Shown piece after piece: positions 1-10,808 of a DNA stretch of 23,777 nt. The stretch covers positions 1 through 23,777 of the forward strand of contig DASPUU010000327.1 of assembly GCA_035622755.1 (NCBI GenBank), written 5' to 3'. The stretch comes from JADGRA01 sp035622755 (GTDB taxonomy: Bacteria > Myxococcota > Myxococcia > Myxococcales > Myxococcaceae). The notes beneath the pieces were generated by a model. It had not been told where the DNA came from, ran no database searches, and saw only the letters and a program-made list of their open reading frames with translations. The translations under genes were made by a program, and so were the position numbers. Position 1 is the stretch's first letter. Every line of letters starts with the position of its first letter.

Positions 1-1934
1 GCGGCCATCGCCGGGGCGTCCACCTCCCTCTCCAGATAGGTGTACCCGGAGAGCCCGTCCTCGTACGCCCGGAGCAGCATCCGGGATTCGTCCAGGCTGA
101 TGCGGCCGGCGCGCAGCGCCACCTCGGCGAACCGGCGCACCCGGGCCACCAGGTCGTCCCGGGAGAAGCTCACGTAGTTGAGCACCTCGGTCACCGTGTC
201 GCCGGAGACGACGTGGTCGATGAGGTAGCCGCCGGTGGGGCCGAGCGAGACCTGCACCGCGTGGGTGTCGCCGAAGAGGTTGTGCAGGTCGCCGAGGATC
301 TCCTGGTAGGCCCCCACCAGGAAGATGCCGATGTAGTAGTCGTCGCTGTTGATGGCGTGCAGCTCGAGGACGTCCTTCACCTCGCGCCGGTCGATGAAGT
401 GCTCGATCTTCCCGTCCGAGTCGCAGGTGATGTCCGCCAGGACGCCACGGCGGGCGGGTTTTTCCAGGAGGCGGTGGATGGGCATCACCGGGAAGAGCTG
501 GTCGATGGCCCAGCTGTCGGGCAGCGACTGGAAGACGCTGAAGTTGCAGAAGTAGGTGTCCGCCAGCTGGCGCTCGAGCGTCTCCAGCTCCTCGGGCATC
601 TCGTCCATCTCGCGCGCCGTGCGCAGGATCTTGTGGCAGATGGCCCAGTAGAGGTTCTCCGCCGCCACCCGCTGGTCGAGGGTGAGGTGGCCGAGCGAGA
701 ACAGCGTCAGGCACTCCTCCTTGTACTCGGCGGCGTCGTGGTACCCCTCGAGCAGGTTCTTGCGGGACAGCTCGCGGAACGTGCTCCACAGCTTGCGCAC
801 CACCGGGGTCGTCCCCTCGGGGAGGACCTCGGGCACTCCCTGGGTGTCGAACTCGCTCACCCCGAGCACCTCGGTGACCAGCACCGCGTGGTGCGCCACC
901 ACCGCCCGGCCCGACTCGGAGACCAGGGTGGGGTGGGGCACCCCCGCCGCCTGGCAGGCCTCCATCACCCCGAAGACCACGTCGTTGGCGTATTCCTCGG
1001 TGGTGTAGTTCATCGAGGAGGCGAAGTTGGCCTGGCTGCCGTCGTAGTCGACGCCCAGCCCACCCCCCACGTCGAGGTACTTGAGCGGCGCGCCGGCCCG
1101 CACCGCCTCGACGTAGAAGCGGCTCGCCTCGTGGAGCGCGTTCTTGAAGTTGCGGATGTTCGAGACCTGGCTGCCGAGGTGGAAGTGGAGGAGCTCGAAG
1201 CAGTCGAGCAGGCCCACCTGGCGCATGAAGTTCATCGACTCCAAGAGCTCGCTCGAGGAGAGCCCGAACTTGCTCCGGTCACCGCCCGAGGCCTCCCAGC
1301 GGCCCGCCCCGCGGGTGGAGAGCCGGACCCGGATGCCGATGCGGGGGCGGATGCCCAGCTTCCGCGACACTTCGGCGATGAGGGGGATCTCGCTCGGCTT
1401 CTCCACCACCAGCACCACCTGGCGACCGAGCTTGGAGGCGAGCAGCGCCGTCTCGATGTACTCCTCGTCCTTGTAGCCGTTGCACACCACCAGCGCGCCG
1501 TCGTCCTCGAGCAGGGCCATCACCGCCAGGAGCTCGGGCTTGCTCCCCGCCTCGAGCCCGTAACCGTACGGCTTCCCGGCGGCGACGATGGTCTCCACCA
1601 CGTAGCGGTGCTGGTTGACCTTGATCGGGAAGACGCCCTGGTAGACGCCCTTGTACCCGTGCTCGGCGATGGCGCGCCGGAAGCACTCGTTCAGGTGCAC
1701 CACCCGGCTCTTGAGCACGTCGGTGAAGCGGATGAGCAGCGGAGGATGGATGCCGCGGCGGCGGACCTCGTCCACCAGCTCCTTGAGGTCCATGGACGGC
1801 GCGGTCGGCCCCCCGGGATGGACGATGACGTGCCCCTTGTCGTTGATGCCGAAGTAGCCCGCGCCCCAGGCCGGAACCGCGTAGGTCTCGAGCGCTTCCG
1901 CCTTGGTCCAGGGTTGCACCGGGATGTTGGCCAT
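1..1934 (-). CDS. speA: Biosynthetic arginine decarboxylase (3' end cut by window edge)
   Basis: PLP-dependent decarboxylase that converts arginine to agmatine, the first step of the arginine route to putrescine; cytoplasmic. From ATG at 1934, about 644 residues are readable and no stop is reached. SpeA proteins run to about 630-660 residues, so only a short tail should be missing. Visible landmarks are the PLP-lysine motif PIKVNQ (K at about 105), FHLGSQ (about 251), the glycine loop LDVGGGLGVDYDG (about 287-299), ESGRAVVAHHA (about 340) and the substrate-site motif CDSDG (about 504-508). All catalytic signatures are intact. The neighbour at 2004-2474 runs in the same direction 69 bp away, with a weak promoter-like element between them. 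Family assignment is secure; only the C-terminus is unseen. Confidence 0.96.
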   Translation of the reverse strand, partial: MANIPVQPWTKAEALETYAVPAWGAGYFGINDKGHVIVHPGGPTAPSMDLKELVDEVRRRGIHPPLLIRFTDVLKSRVVHLNECFRRAIAEHGYKGVYQGVFPIKVNQHRYVVETIVAAGKPYGYGLEAGSKPELLAVMALLEDDGALVVCNGYKDEEYIETALLASKLGRQVVLVVEKPSEIPLIAEVSRKLGIRPRIGIRVRLSTRGAGRWEASGGDRSKFGLSSSELLESMNFMRQVGLLDCFELLHFHLGSQVSNIRNFKNALHEASRFYVEAVRAGAPLKYLDVGGGLGVDYDGSQANFASSMNYTTEEYANDVVFGVMEACQAAGVPHPTLVSESGRAVVAHHAVLVTEVLGVSEFDTQGVPEVLPEGTTPVVRKLWSTFRELSRKNLLEGYHDAAEYKEECLTLFSLGHLTLDQRVAAENLYWAICHKILRTAREMDEMPEELETLERQLADTYFCNFSVFQSLPDSWAIDQLFPVMPIHRLLEKPARRGVLADITCDSDGKIEHFIDRREVKDVLELHAINSDDYYIGIFLVGAYQEILGDLHNLFGDTHAVQVSLGPTGGYLIDHVVSGDTVTEVLNYVSFSRDDLVARVRRFAEVALRAGRISLDESRMLLRAYEDGLSGYTYLEREVDAPAMA

Positions 1935-1945
1935 GTGGGGTGTGC

Positions 1946-1951
1946 AGTGTA
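1946..1951 (-). promoter_or_regulatory. Possible -10 element for speA
   Basis: On the minus strand TACACT lies 11 bp before the speA ATG. It matches the sigma-70 -10 consensus at four of six positions. No good -35 is seen at 16-18 bp spacing. If it is used, the leader would be only a few nucleotides long. The rest of the 69-bp gap (1935-2003) shows no hairpin with a T-run. Confidence 0.25.
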
Positions 1952-2003
1952 GGGCAAAACGACGCCGCCGACGACACGAAGACCGGCGGGCAGCGCCGGG
2001 GCC

Positions 2004-2474
2004 TCACGTCAGAGCGGCGAGCGCCTCGCGCACCTGATCGACGTGCCCGTCGACCTTCACCTTGGGCCACACCGCGGCCACGGTGCCCTCCCCGTCGACG
2101 AGGAAGGTGGAACGCACGATGCCCATGAACTTTCGCCCGTAGAGCGACTTCTCCCCCCAGGCGCCGTAGGCTGCGGCCACTGCGTGGTCGGTGTCGGCCA
2201 GGAGCGGGAAGGGGAGCTTGTACTTGCCGGCGAAGCGCGCGTGGCTCTTGCTGTCGTCGGGGCTCACCCCGAGCACCACCGCCCCGGCCTTCTTCAGCGC
2301 CGAGTGCTCGTCGCGGAAGTGACAGGCCTCCCGCGTGCAGCCCGGCGTGTCGTCCTTCGGGTAAAAATAGAGGACCACCGCCTTGCCCTTGAAGTCCGAG
2401 AGCTTCACCGGCTTCCCGTCCTGGTCGGGAAGCGTGAAGGCAGGAGCCTTCTTGCCGACCTCCACCATCGCCAT
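2004..2474 (-). CDS. bcp: Peroxiredoxin, Bcp/PrxQ type (thioredoxin-dependent thiol peroxidase)
   Basis: Reduces hydrogen peroxide and organic hydroperoxides using thioredoxin as electron donor; cytoplasmic. The protein is 156 residues, the usual Bcp length. The peroxidatic cysteine sits in DDTPGCT (C46) and the resolving cysteine five residues on (C51, EACHF), the standard PrxQ spacing. The N-terminal LYFYPKDDTPGC segment and the GVSPDD and KSLYG(R)KFMG motifs are all present. An upstream in-frame GTG exists at 2492. The ATG at 2474 is chosen because GAGGAGGAA lies directly before it and homologues begin there. It is the last gene of the Hsp70/J/CvpA operon, 14 bp after the CvpA-like stop. 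That position suggests co-expression of protein-quality and peroxide defences. Confidence 0.95.
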   Translation of the reverse strand: MAMVEVGKKAPAFTLPDQDGKPVKLSDFKGKAVVLYFYPKDDTPGCTREACHFRDEHSALKKAGAVVLGVSPDDSKSHARFAGKYKLPFPLLADTDHAVAAAYGAWGEKSLYGRKFMGIVRSTFLVDGEGTVAAVWPKVKVDGHVDQVREALAALT

Positions 2475-2477
2475 GGG

Positions 2478-2486
2478 TTCCTCCTC
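2478..2486 (-). promoter_or_regulatory. Strong ribosome binding site deciding the bcp start
   Basis: On the minus strand GAGGAGGAA lies 3 bases before the ATG at 2474. It lies downstream of the in-frame GTG at 2492, so it supports the shorter 156-residue product. Confidence 0.75.
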
Positions 2487-2488
2487 GC

Positions 2489-3244
2489 TCACTGCGCGGT
2501 CTTGTGGAATGCCTCCAGGGCGGCCTCGAGCCGCGCCCGGGAGCCGGAATCCTGGAGCAGGCTGGCCACCGTTTCACTGCGCAGGAGGGTGGCCACGTCC
2601 CGCTGCTCGAGCGCCCGTCGCACCGCCGGGTCCTGGCTGAGCGCCTTCCAGCGAGGATCCCTGAGGAGCGCCGCCACCGCCGGGTCCGACCCGAGCCGTT
2701 TCAGCGCCTCGGGGTTCCGGAGCGCCTGCTCCATCTTCATCAGGGACTGGGCCGGTCCGAAGTCGGCCAGGGCGAAGAGGTTCCACCGGCGGGCGGCGGC
2801 GAAGGCCACCGAGCTCTGGGTGGTGAGGCCCCAGGGCTTCCCGGAGAAGCTCACCCGCTCCTCGACGAAGGCCAGCGCCGAGAGGACCACCCAGGCGATG
2901 GCCAGCGCCTTGGCCGCCCCGAGGAGAAAGCCGAGAAGGCGGTCGGGGGCGCGCCGCTCGGGGTTGCCCAGGGTGAGCACCCCGCGCAGCACGGCGGTGA
3001 GGACCAGCCGGGCGGCGACGATGACCACCACGAAGGTGGCGAAGCCGGCGGCCACCGCGGCGGTGCCCGGGGCGGTGTGCAGCCAGGTGGCGAAGGCCGG
3101 TCCGAGCATCCTGGCCCCGGGCCGGGCGGCGAGCACCGCCAGCACCAGCGCCGCCCAGCCGGCGAGCTGGTGCGATGCGCCCCGGCGGGCACCCGCCAGG
3201 CCGACCAGCACCGCCACGGCGAGGATCGCCAGGTCGAGCGTCAT
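2489..3244 (-). CDS. CvpA-like membrane protein with DP-rich C-terminal tail
   Basis: Predicted 251-residue inner-membrane protein. The first half has four hydrophobic segments (about 2-19, 28-43, 62-88 and 105-126), in the pattern of the CvpA/colicin V production family. The basic GARRG after the first segment is typical of that family. The soluble second half (about 175-235) is helical. It repeats Asp-Pro/Asn-Pro helix starts (NPEAL, SDPAVAALL, RDPRWKAL, QDPAVRRAL) and resembles the STI1/DP modules of Hsp70 co-chaperones. The ATG at 3244 overlaps the stop of the upstream J-domain gene in an ATGA, implying coupled translation; a longer upstream frame is rejected. CvpA proteins have no settled biochemical role. 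The chaperone link is inferred from the neighbours and the tail. Confidence 0.8.
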   Translation of the reverse strand: MTLDLAILAVAVLVGLAGARRGASHQLAGWAALVLAVLAARPGARMLGPAFATWLHTAPGTAAVAAGFATFVVVIVAARLVLTAVLRGVLTLGNPERRAPDRLLGFLLGAAKALAIAWVVLSALAFVEERVSFSGKPWGLTTQSSVAFAAARRWNLFALADFGPAQSLMKMEQALRNPEALKRLGSDPAVAALLRDPRWKALSQDPAVRRALEQRDVATLLRSETVASLLQDSGSRARLEAALEAFHKTAQ

Positions 3245-4308
3245 TCGATGCGGAATCCCTTCCCGGACCGTTTGAACTCCTCGTAGAGCTTGGCCTGAAC
3301 CTCCTCCAGGGTCTTCTTGTAGAGCGCGTTGGCCGGCTCGTAGGTGAGGGCGAGCTTGATGTTTCGCTCCGCCGAGGGCAGGCGACCGGCCTCGAGGTCG
3401 GACTGAGCGAGCTGGAAGCACTGCCGGCCCTTGGGGTGGGTGCCGATCTGCTCGGCCACCTCCTTCTTCACCGCCGCCTTGGCCTCTGCCTCGGCCAGCT
3501 CGTCGAAGCGAAGCTTTTTGAGCCGGTCCGGCCCGGTGATGTCGGCCAGGTAGCGCTTTCGCCGGGTGTCGTCGCGGAGAACGAAGTAGGCCTCGGTGAC
3601 CCGCTTGTAGACGGCCTGCACCCTGTGCCGGAGCTCGAGATCGGGCGACTGGAAGAAACGGTCCGGGTGGTAGGTGCGGCTCTCGTGATGGAAGGCGCGC
3701 TTGATGTCCGCCGGGCTGGCCCCGACGTCGAGCGCCATCACCTGGAAGTAGTCGAGCTGGTCGAGAAGGGCGTAGCGGTGCTCGAGCGACTCGAGTTCGG
3801 AGGCTGCCGGCGCCGGTCCGGTCGACTCTGCGGGCGGCGCGGGAGCGACCGGCGGCGTCTCGGCGAGCTCCCGGCGGGGCGCCGCCTTCGCGGGCGGCGC
3901 GAGCGGAGGTACCAGGGGCACTGCGGGCATCGAGCCGGTGGGGGACCGCGCCCGCGCCGGGGCCACGGGCGGCACCTGGGGCACCGCGGGCATCGAGCCG
4001 GTGGGCGACCGGCCCGGCGGCGCGGTCACCGGAGCCACCGGGGGGACGGCGGGCATGGAGCCGGTGAGAGAGCGCCCGCCGGGGCGAGCCGCGGCGGGAG
4101 ACCGGCCGGGTGGCGCGACGGGCGGGATGGCCGGAACCGCCGGAGCGACCGGCGGGGGCGAGGGAGGGGATGCCGAGGAGCCGGGGGGCGGCAGGGCTCC
4201 CGGCTCGGAGGGGAGGACGGGCTCGGGAATGGCCGGGGTCAACCGCGGGATGGCCGGCAGCTTCGGGACGGGTTCTCCGGCTCCGGTCTTGTCCTTCGGG
4301 TCGGCCAT
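3241..4308 (-). CDS. J-domain (DnaJ-like) co-chaperone with proline-rich repeat arm
   Basis: 355-residue protein. Residues 1-165 are a low-complexity Pro/Ala arm with three 21-residue tandem repeats (79-141), each beginning RS(L/P)TGSMPAVP. Residues about 185-255 form a J domain. It contains LDYFQVMALDVGASPADIKR, the invariant HPD (214-216, in YHPDRF) and a closing helix ending DDTRRKRYL. Residues about 290-345 look like a TPR-type helical pair (QLAQSDLEAGRLPSAERNIKLAL). There is no Gly/Phe or zinc-finger region, so this is a class III J protein. The intact HPD predicts stimulation of Hsp70 ATPase. The gene starts 13 bp after the Hsp70 stop, so that Hsp70 is the obvious partner. Its own stop overlaps the start of the CvpA-like gene. 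Confidence 0.9.
   Translation of the reverse strand: MADPKDKTGAGEPVPKLPAIPRLTPAIPEPVLPSEPGALPPPGSSASPPSPPPVAPAVPAIPPVAPPGRSPAAARPGGRSLTGSMPAVPPVAPVTAPPGRSPTGSMPAVPQVPPVAPARARSPTGSMPAVPLVPPLAPPAKAAPRRELAETPPVAPAPPAESTGPAPAASELESLEHRYALLDQLDYFQVMALDVGASPADIKRAFHHESRTYHPDRFFQSPDLELRHRVQAVYKRVTEAYFVLRDDTRRKRYLADITGPDRLKKLRFDELAEAEAKAAVKKEVAEQIGTHPKGRQCFQLAQSDLEAGRLPSAERNIKLALTYEPANALYKKTLEEVQAKLYEEFKRSGKGFRIE
3886..4074. repeat. Three tandem 63-bp (21-codon) repeats in the J-domain gene
   Basis: The 20-mer gcgggcatcgagccggtggg begins at 3923 and at 3986, and a close variant begins at 4049, giving an exact 63-bp period. Translated on the minus strand it encodes residues 79-141, with the conserved core TGSMPAVP. 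The perfect phase with codons means copy number can change without a frameshift. Confidence 0.9.
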
Positions 4309-4321
4309 CCGGGTCGGGGCC

Positions 4322-5938
<1,617 letters not shown>

Positions 5939-6001
5939 TCAGGTCCCGAGAAGGGCCGCCCTGGAGCGGAGCGTTTAGCCGATTCTCGGGCATGAACGAC
6001 A

Positions 6002-6020
6002 GGCCGGCGAGCAACCGGCC
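6002..6020. repeat. Inverted repeat in the Hsp70/GATase-like divergent gap
   Basis: GGCCGG and CCGGCC flank a 7-base loop (6008-6014) and are followed by the palindrome CCCGGGCCCGGG at 6021-6032. Together they fill the middle of the 152-bp divergent intergenic region (5939-6090). They could be an operator or simply a GC-rich spacer. Confidence 0.4.
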
Positions 6021-6035
6021 CCCGGGCCCGGGGCA

Positions 6036-6064
6036 TTGAGGCTCCGTCCGACCGTCATTATACG
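6036..6064 (+). promoter_or_regulatory. Sigma-70-type promoter for the GATase-like gene
   Basis: TTGAGG (6036-6041) and TATACG (6059-6064) are separated by exactly 17 bp, each matching consensus at four of six positions. The AT-rich CATTATACGAT stands out in this GC-rich DNA. Transcription would start near 6071, with a GGAGG ribosome site at 6073-6077 and the ATG at 6091. Confidence 0.5.
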
Positions 6065-6090
6065 ATCCGAGCGGAGGTCAGCTGTCCGAC

Positions 6091-6927
6091 ATGTCCGTCA
6101 CCGTCGCCGTCCTCACATCCCACCCCAGCCTCCTCCGCTGCCAGCTCGCCCGCCTCGCCTCCCAGGTCCACCTGCGCCCCGACCAGGCTCGCGTCTCCAC
6201 CATCGGCGTGGGCACCATCGCCGAGGGCGCCGTACTGCTGCGGCGCTATGCCGCCGCCGAGGGACCGCGCTCGCTCGGTGACGCGACGCTTTCCGACCCC
6301 GCCGACGCCCTGGTCTACCGGGCGGAGATGCTCCACCCCAGCGCCTCGGTGGAGGATGCCGGCCAGCCGCTCCGGTTCCAGCGCTGGCTGTTCGCCCAGA
6401 GCGGAGAGCTCGAGGCCTGGCCCCGCGTCCTGGCCTGGGTCGAATCCGAGCTGCCCCCGCACCTCCTCCCCCAGGTCGGGGCGCGAACCCCGGCCGGGGC
6501 CGCCCTGGCGCTCTTCCTGAAGGGCCTCCGCTCGCTCGCCCCGGCCGGCGCGGAGATCGATGCCGCCTCCGCCGCCCGGCTTCTGGCCCAGGTGGGGCGG
6601 GCGCTGGCCCATCGCGCCGCGTCCGAGGGAGCGGCCCATGCCGCGCGGTTGCTCCTGGTGGCCACCGACGCACGGATGCTGGTGGCCACGCGCCTCGGGG
6701 CGAGCCCGCTGCACTTCCGCCTCCTCGAGGGGAGCGCGGAGTGCGCACGCTGCGGGCTCGGCCCGCGCACCCGGGGCCGCGACGAGGTCGTCCGCGCGCA
6801 CCGGCAGGCCCGGGCGGTGGTGGTGGCCACCACCCCCGTGCCCGGGGCGCACTGGCTCGAGCTGGAGGACGGCCAGGCGCTGGCGGTGGGCCCCAGCCTG
6901 CAGCCCGAGGTGGTCGCCCCGGGCTAG
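6091..6927 (+). CDS. Degenerate class II glutamine-amidotransferase-like protein
   Basis: 278-residue cytoplasmic protein. The N-terminal about 150 residues follow the class II (Ntn) glutamine amidotransferase layout seen in YafJ/EgtC-type proteins. They show a VSTIGVGTIAEGAVLLRRY strand pair, DALVYRAEMLHPS, then FQRWLFAQSGELE aligning with the usual W-x-FAHNG. The residues needed for catalysis are missing. The nucleophile Cys that should follow Met1 is Ser-Val, and the His-Asn of HNG is Gln103-Ser104. Arg77 and Gly105 remain. The protein is therefore probably a non-catalytic relative. The C-terminal about 100 residues contain LLLVATDARMLVATRLG, as in the second half of such proteins. It has its own promoter-like sequence, and its TAG stop lies inside the CTAG shared with the convergent gene. 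Confidence 0.65.
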   Translation: MSVTVAVLTSHPSLLRCQLARLASQVHLRPDQARVSTIGVGTIAEGAVLLRRYAAAEGPRSLGDATLSDPADALVYRAEMLHPSASVEDAGQPLRFQRWLFAQSGELEAWPRVLAWVESELPPHLLPQVGARTPAGAALALFLKGLRSLAPAGAEIDAASAARLLAQVGRALAHRAASEGAAHAARLLLVATDARMLVATRLGASPLHFRLLEGSAECARCGLGPRTRGRDEVVRAHRQARAVVVATTPVPGAHWLELEDGQALAVGPSLQPEVVAPG

Positions 6928-7646
6928 CGCCTCTGCCAGAGCGGGGTGAAGGACAGCTCGAGGAACGCGGCGTAGAAGTTGAACAGCGCGTGCAGCAGCG
7001 TGCTCCCCAGCACCGTGCCCGTGCGCTCCCGCAGGTAGCCGAAGAGGAGCGCCGGGAAGAAGACGGCCAGCCGCCAGGCCTGGAAGACCGCCAGGTGCCC
7101 GAGGGCGAAGAGCAAGGCCACCAGGAGGAAGGCCGGACCCACCGTCGCTCCCAGGATGCGGGCCCCCTGGGGCCAGGTCTGGCGGAGGCGCGCCTGGAGG
7201 TAGCCGCGGTAGAAGAACTCCTCGGGCAGCGCCACCACGAAGACCTGGTCGATGACCCACAGGCCGAAGCGCTCCGGGAGGCGCGGGTGGAAGAACCGGC
7301 TCTGTCCGCCGAGCGGGGCGACGAAGGCCTGGGCCCAGCCGGACAGGTGAGGCCGCACGGCCGTCGCCCCCCAGAAGCCCAAAGTGAAGAGGGGGAGCAC
7401 GAGCAGGCTCACCGCGGCGACGAGAAGGAGGTCCTCCCGCCAGGCGCGCAGCGTCAGGCCGTAGTCCCGGTAATCCTCTCCGCGCCGCCGCATCGCCCAC
7501 AGGGGCAGGTAGAGGAAGGCCACCGTGGCCACCGGCTTGGCCAAGGATCGCGCCACCGTGAAGGTGACGACGATGGCCAGGAAGGCGATGCCCCAGAGCA
7601 GGAGCGCCTCGCGGAGCGCCTGGCGGCGCGGGTCGATGTCCGTCAC
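6924..7646 (-). CDS. CPBP-family (CAAX/Abi) intramembrane endopeptidase
   Basis: 240-residue polytopic inner-membrane protein with about six to seven hydrophobic segments (for example 15-33, 38-52, 73-95, 165-187 and 193-207). It has the full CPBP glutamic-protease signature. PEEFFYRGYLQ gives EE at 142-143 and R147, FALGHLAVF gives H184, and TLLHALFNFY gives H219 and N223. Family members cleave prenylated proteins or act as sorting proteases. In myxobacteria some process MYXO-CTERM surface anchors (myxosortases), which is a reasonable but unproven role here. Start: GTG at 7646, overlapping the upstream stop in GTGA; a longer frame is rejected because it would run through the neighbour. It is the last gene of the kinase/FHA operon. 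Confidence 0.9.
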   Translation of the reverse strand: MTDIDPRRQALREALLLWGIAFLAIVVTFTVARSLAKPVATVAFLYLPLWAMRRRGEDYRDYGLTLRAWREDLLLVAAVSLLVLPLFTLGFWGATAVRPHLSGWAQAFVAPLGGQSRFFHPRLPERFGLWVIDQVFVVALPEEFFYRGYLQARLRQTWPQGARILGATVGPAFLLVALLFALGHLAVFQAWRLAVFFPALLFGYLRERTGTVLGSTLLHALFNFYAAFLELSFTPLWQRR

Positions 7647-8236
7647 TGGGGTCCTGCCGTCTCGAGGGCGGCCCGGACGGCCGGGAGCGGAGCGGCCAGC
7701 GAGCCGGAGGCCAGACGCTCCACCACCACGCCGATCAGTCTCCCGCCGGCGTCGAGCACCGGGCACCCGGGCGGGAGCGGGAGGGACGTCTCCAGCCAGG
7801 GGCGGCTGCCCTCGGGAACCCGGACCACCCGGCCGAGCTGCGCTCGCGCCGCGCCTCCGCGCCCGAGCGCCACGCCCACCACCCACGCACCGCGCTCGGG
7901 GGGCTCGAGTCGGACGGCCATGGCCGGGTACGGGCCGTCGCCGACCACGTCGAGCACCGCCACCCGGAGCGCGGCGCTTCGGAGGAGAAGCTTTGCCCCG
8001 AGCACCGTCGTCCCGAGCCGGACGTTGGCTCCGCCGATGTCGACGAAGCGGAGCGCGGTGAGCACCTGGCCCTGCGCCCCGACCAGCACGCCTGTCCCGG
8101 CCGGGCCGCGGCCGACCACCTCCACCAGGGCTCGCTCCGCGGCCTCGAGGGCTCGCCGCAGCTCCGAGGAGCTGGGACGGGGAGGCGGCGGAGGGGGCGC
8201 GGCGAGGAGCATCGCCAGCGCGAGGAGCGCGGCCAT
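7643..8236 (-). CDS. Exported trypsin-like (Deg/S1C-fold) protein with lost catalytic triad
   Basis: 197-residue protein with a short hydrophobic signal-like N-terminus (residues 2-13) followed by a proline run, so probably periplasmic or membrane-anchored. The body resembles the protease core of Deg/HtrA proteins. GTGVLVGAQGQVLTALRFVD aligns with the region that usually ends TNNHVVD, RVAVLDVV with DLAVLKV, and PPGCPVLDAGGRLIGV with the segment that normally carries GNSGGP. The three catalytic residues are all replaced: no His in ALRFVD, Arg91 at the Asp position and Pro156 at the Ser position. It is likely a binding or scaffold pseudoprotease. It begins 3 bp after the FHA gene and overlaps the CPBP protease gene by 4 bp, which suggests a joint role. 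The fold call is from motif spacing only. Confidence 0.6.
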   Translation of the reverse strand: MAALLALAMLLAAPPPPPPRPSSSELRRALEAAERALVEVVGRGPAGTGVLVGAQGQVLTALRFVDIGGANVRLGTTVLGAKLLLRSAALRVAVLDVVGDGPYPAMAVRLEPPERGAWVVGVALGRGGAARAQLGRVVRVPEGSRPWLETSLPLPPGCPVLDAGGRLIGVVVERLASGSLAAPLPAVRAALETAGPQ

Positions 8237-8239
8237 GGG

Positions 8240-8733
8240 CTAGTGACGGAGCGCCTCCGCCTCCAGCCGGCGCCAGAGCCCGGTCGAGTCGTGGAAGACG
8301 AGAACCACCTCTGCGGCCTGGATGCGCATCCCGTCGCGGAGCGGTGCTGGCTGGCGGGGGGGGAGGCGAACTCCGTCCAGCCAGGTGCCGTTCGTCGAGC
8401 CCACGTCCTCGATGCGCCAGCCGGTCGGGCCCCGCTCGAAGACGCAGTGCAGCTGGCTGAGCGTCCCCTCCTCGATCTCGAGGTCGCAGGCATGGCCGCG
8501 GCCGAGCGTGACCTGGACCGCGCCTGGGCGGGCGGGCTCGAGAGCGATGGCCAGGGCCACCGACTCCCGGGGTGCCGCCGCCGGCGTGGGCATGAGCAGC
8601 GTGGCCCCGGTGTGGTGGGCCGGATGCCGGCCGGCGGATTCGCGAATGAGCCAGGGATGGGGATAGGCCCGGGCGAAGGCGGCCTCGTCCCGGAGGTCGA
8701 GCTCGGGGAGCAGCGTCGAGAGGAGAAATCTCT

Positions 8734-8737
<4 letters not shown>
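8240..8737 (-). CDS. FHA-domain phosphothreonine-binding protein, probable CTG start
   Basis: 165-residue protein if begun at CTG 8737. The FHA domain spans about 76-148. It shows TLGRGHACDLEI (the GR core), LSQLHCVFE (the S-x-x-H motif), DVGSTNGTWLDG and RIQAAEVVLVF. FHA domains read phosphothreonine, and the adjacent kinase is the obvious source. The N-terminal 50 residues (KRFLLSTLLPELDLRDEAAF) look coding but contain no ATG, GTG or TTG. CTG at 8737-8735 forms a CTGA overlap with the kinase stop and is preceded by GGAAGGA at good spacing. The first ATG (at about 8594) would leave a 140-bp gap. There is no signal peptide. The start is the main uncertainty; the domain is certain. Confidence 0.88.
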
Positions 8738-10731
<1,994 letters not shown>

Positions 10732-10732
10732 G

Positions 10733-10761
10733 GCGGTCCGGCCGGACCGCGGACAGTGTCC
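10733..10761. promoter_or_regulatory. Two adjacent palindromes directly upstream of the kinase start
   Basis: GCGGTCCGGCCGGACCGC (10733-10750) is a perfect 18-bp palindrome ending 1 bp before the kinase ATG. GGACAGTGTCC (10751-10761) is a second dyad abutting it. They sit in the 77-bp gap after polX (10732-10808) where the ribosome site would be. They could be an operator or an RNA hairpin covering the start. No clear Shine-Dalgarno is visible. Confidence 0.5.
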
Positions 10762-10808
10762 CACGCAGGGGTGCCATTCGGAAGCGACGGGCCGGGACCC
10801 GGACGGAC

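Noticed and set aside
213..1952. 579-residue plus-strand open frame opposite speA
   Set aside because: It is a GC-driven shadow of speA: low-complexity Val/Glu/His/Leu composition and no recognisable domain, while the minus strand carries all SpeA motifs.
10771..10776. TGGCAC on the minus strand upstream of the kinase, like a sigma-54 -24 box
   Set aside because: No TTGC-type -12 element with the GG-N10-GC spacing follows.
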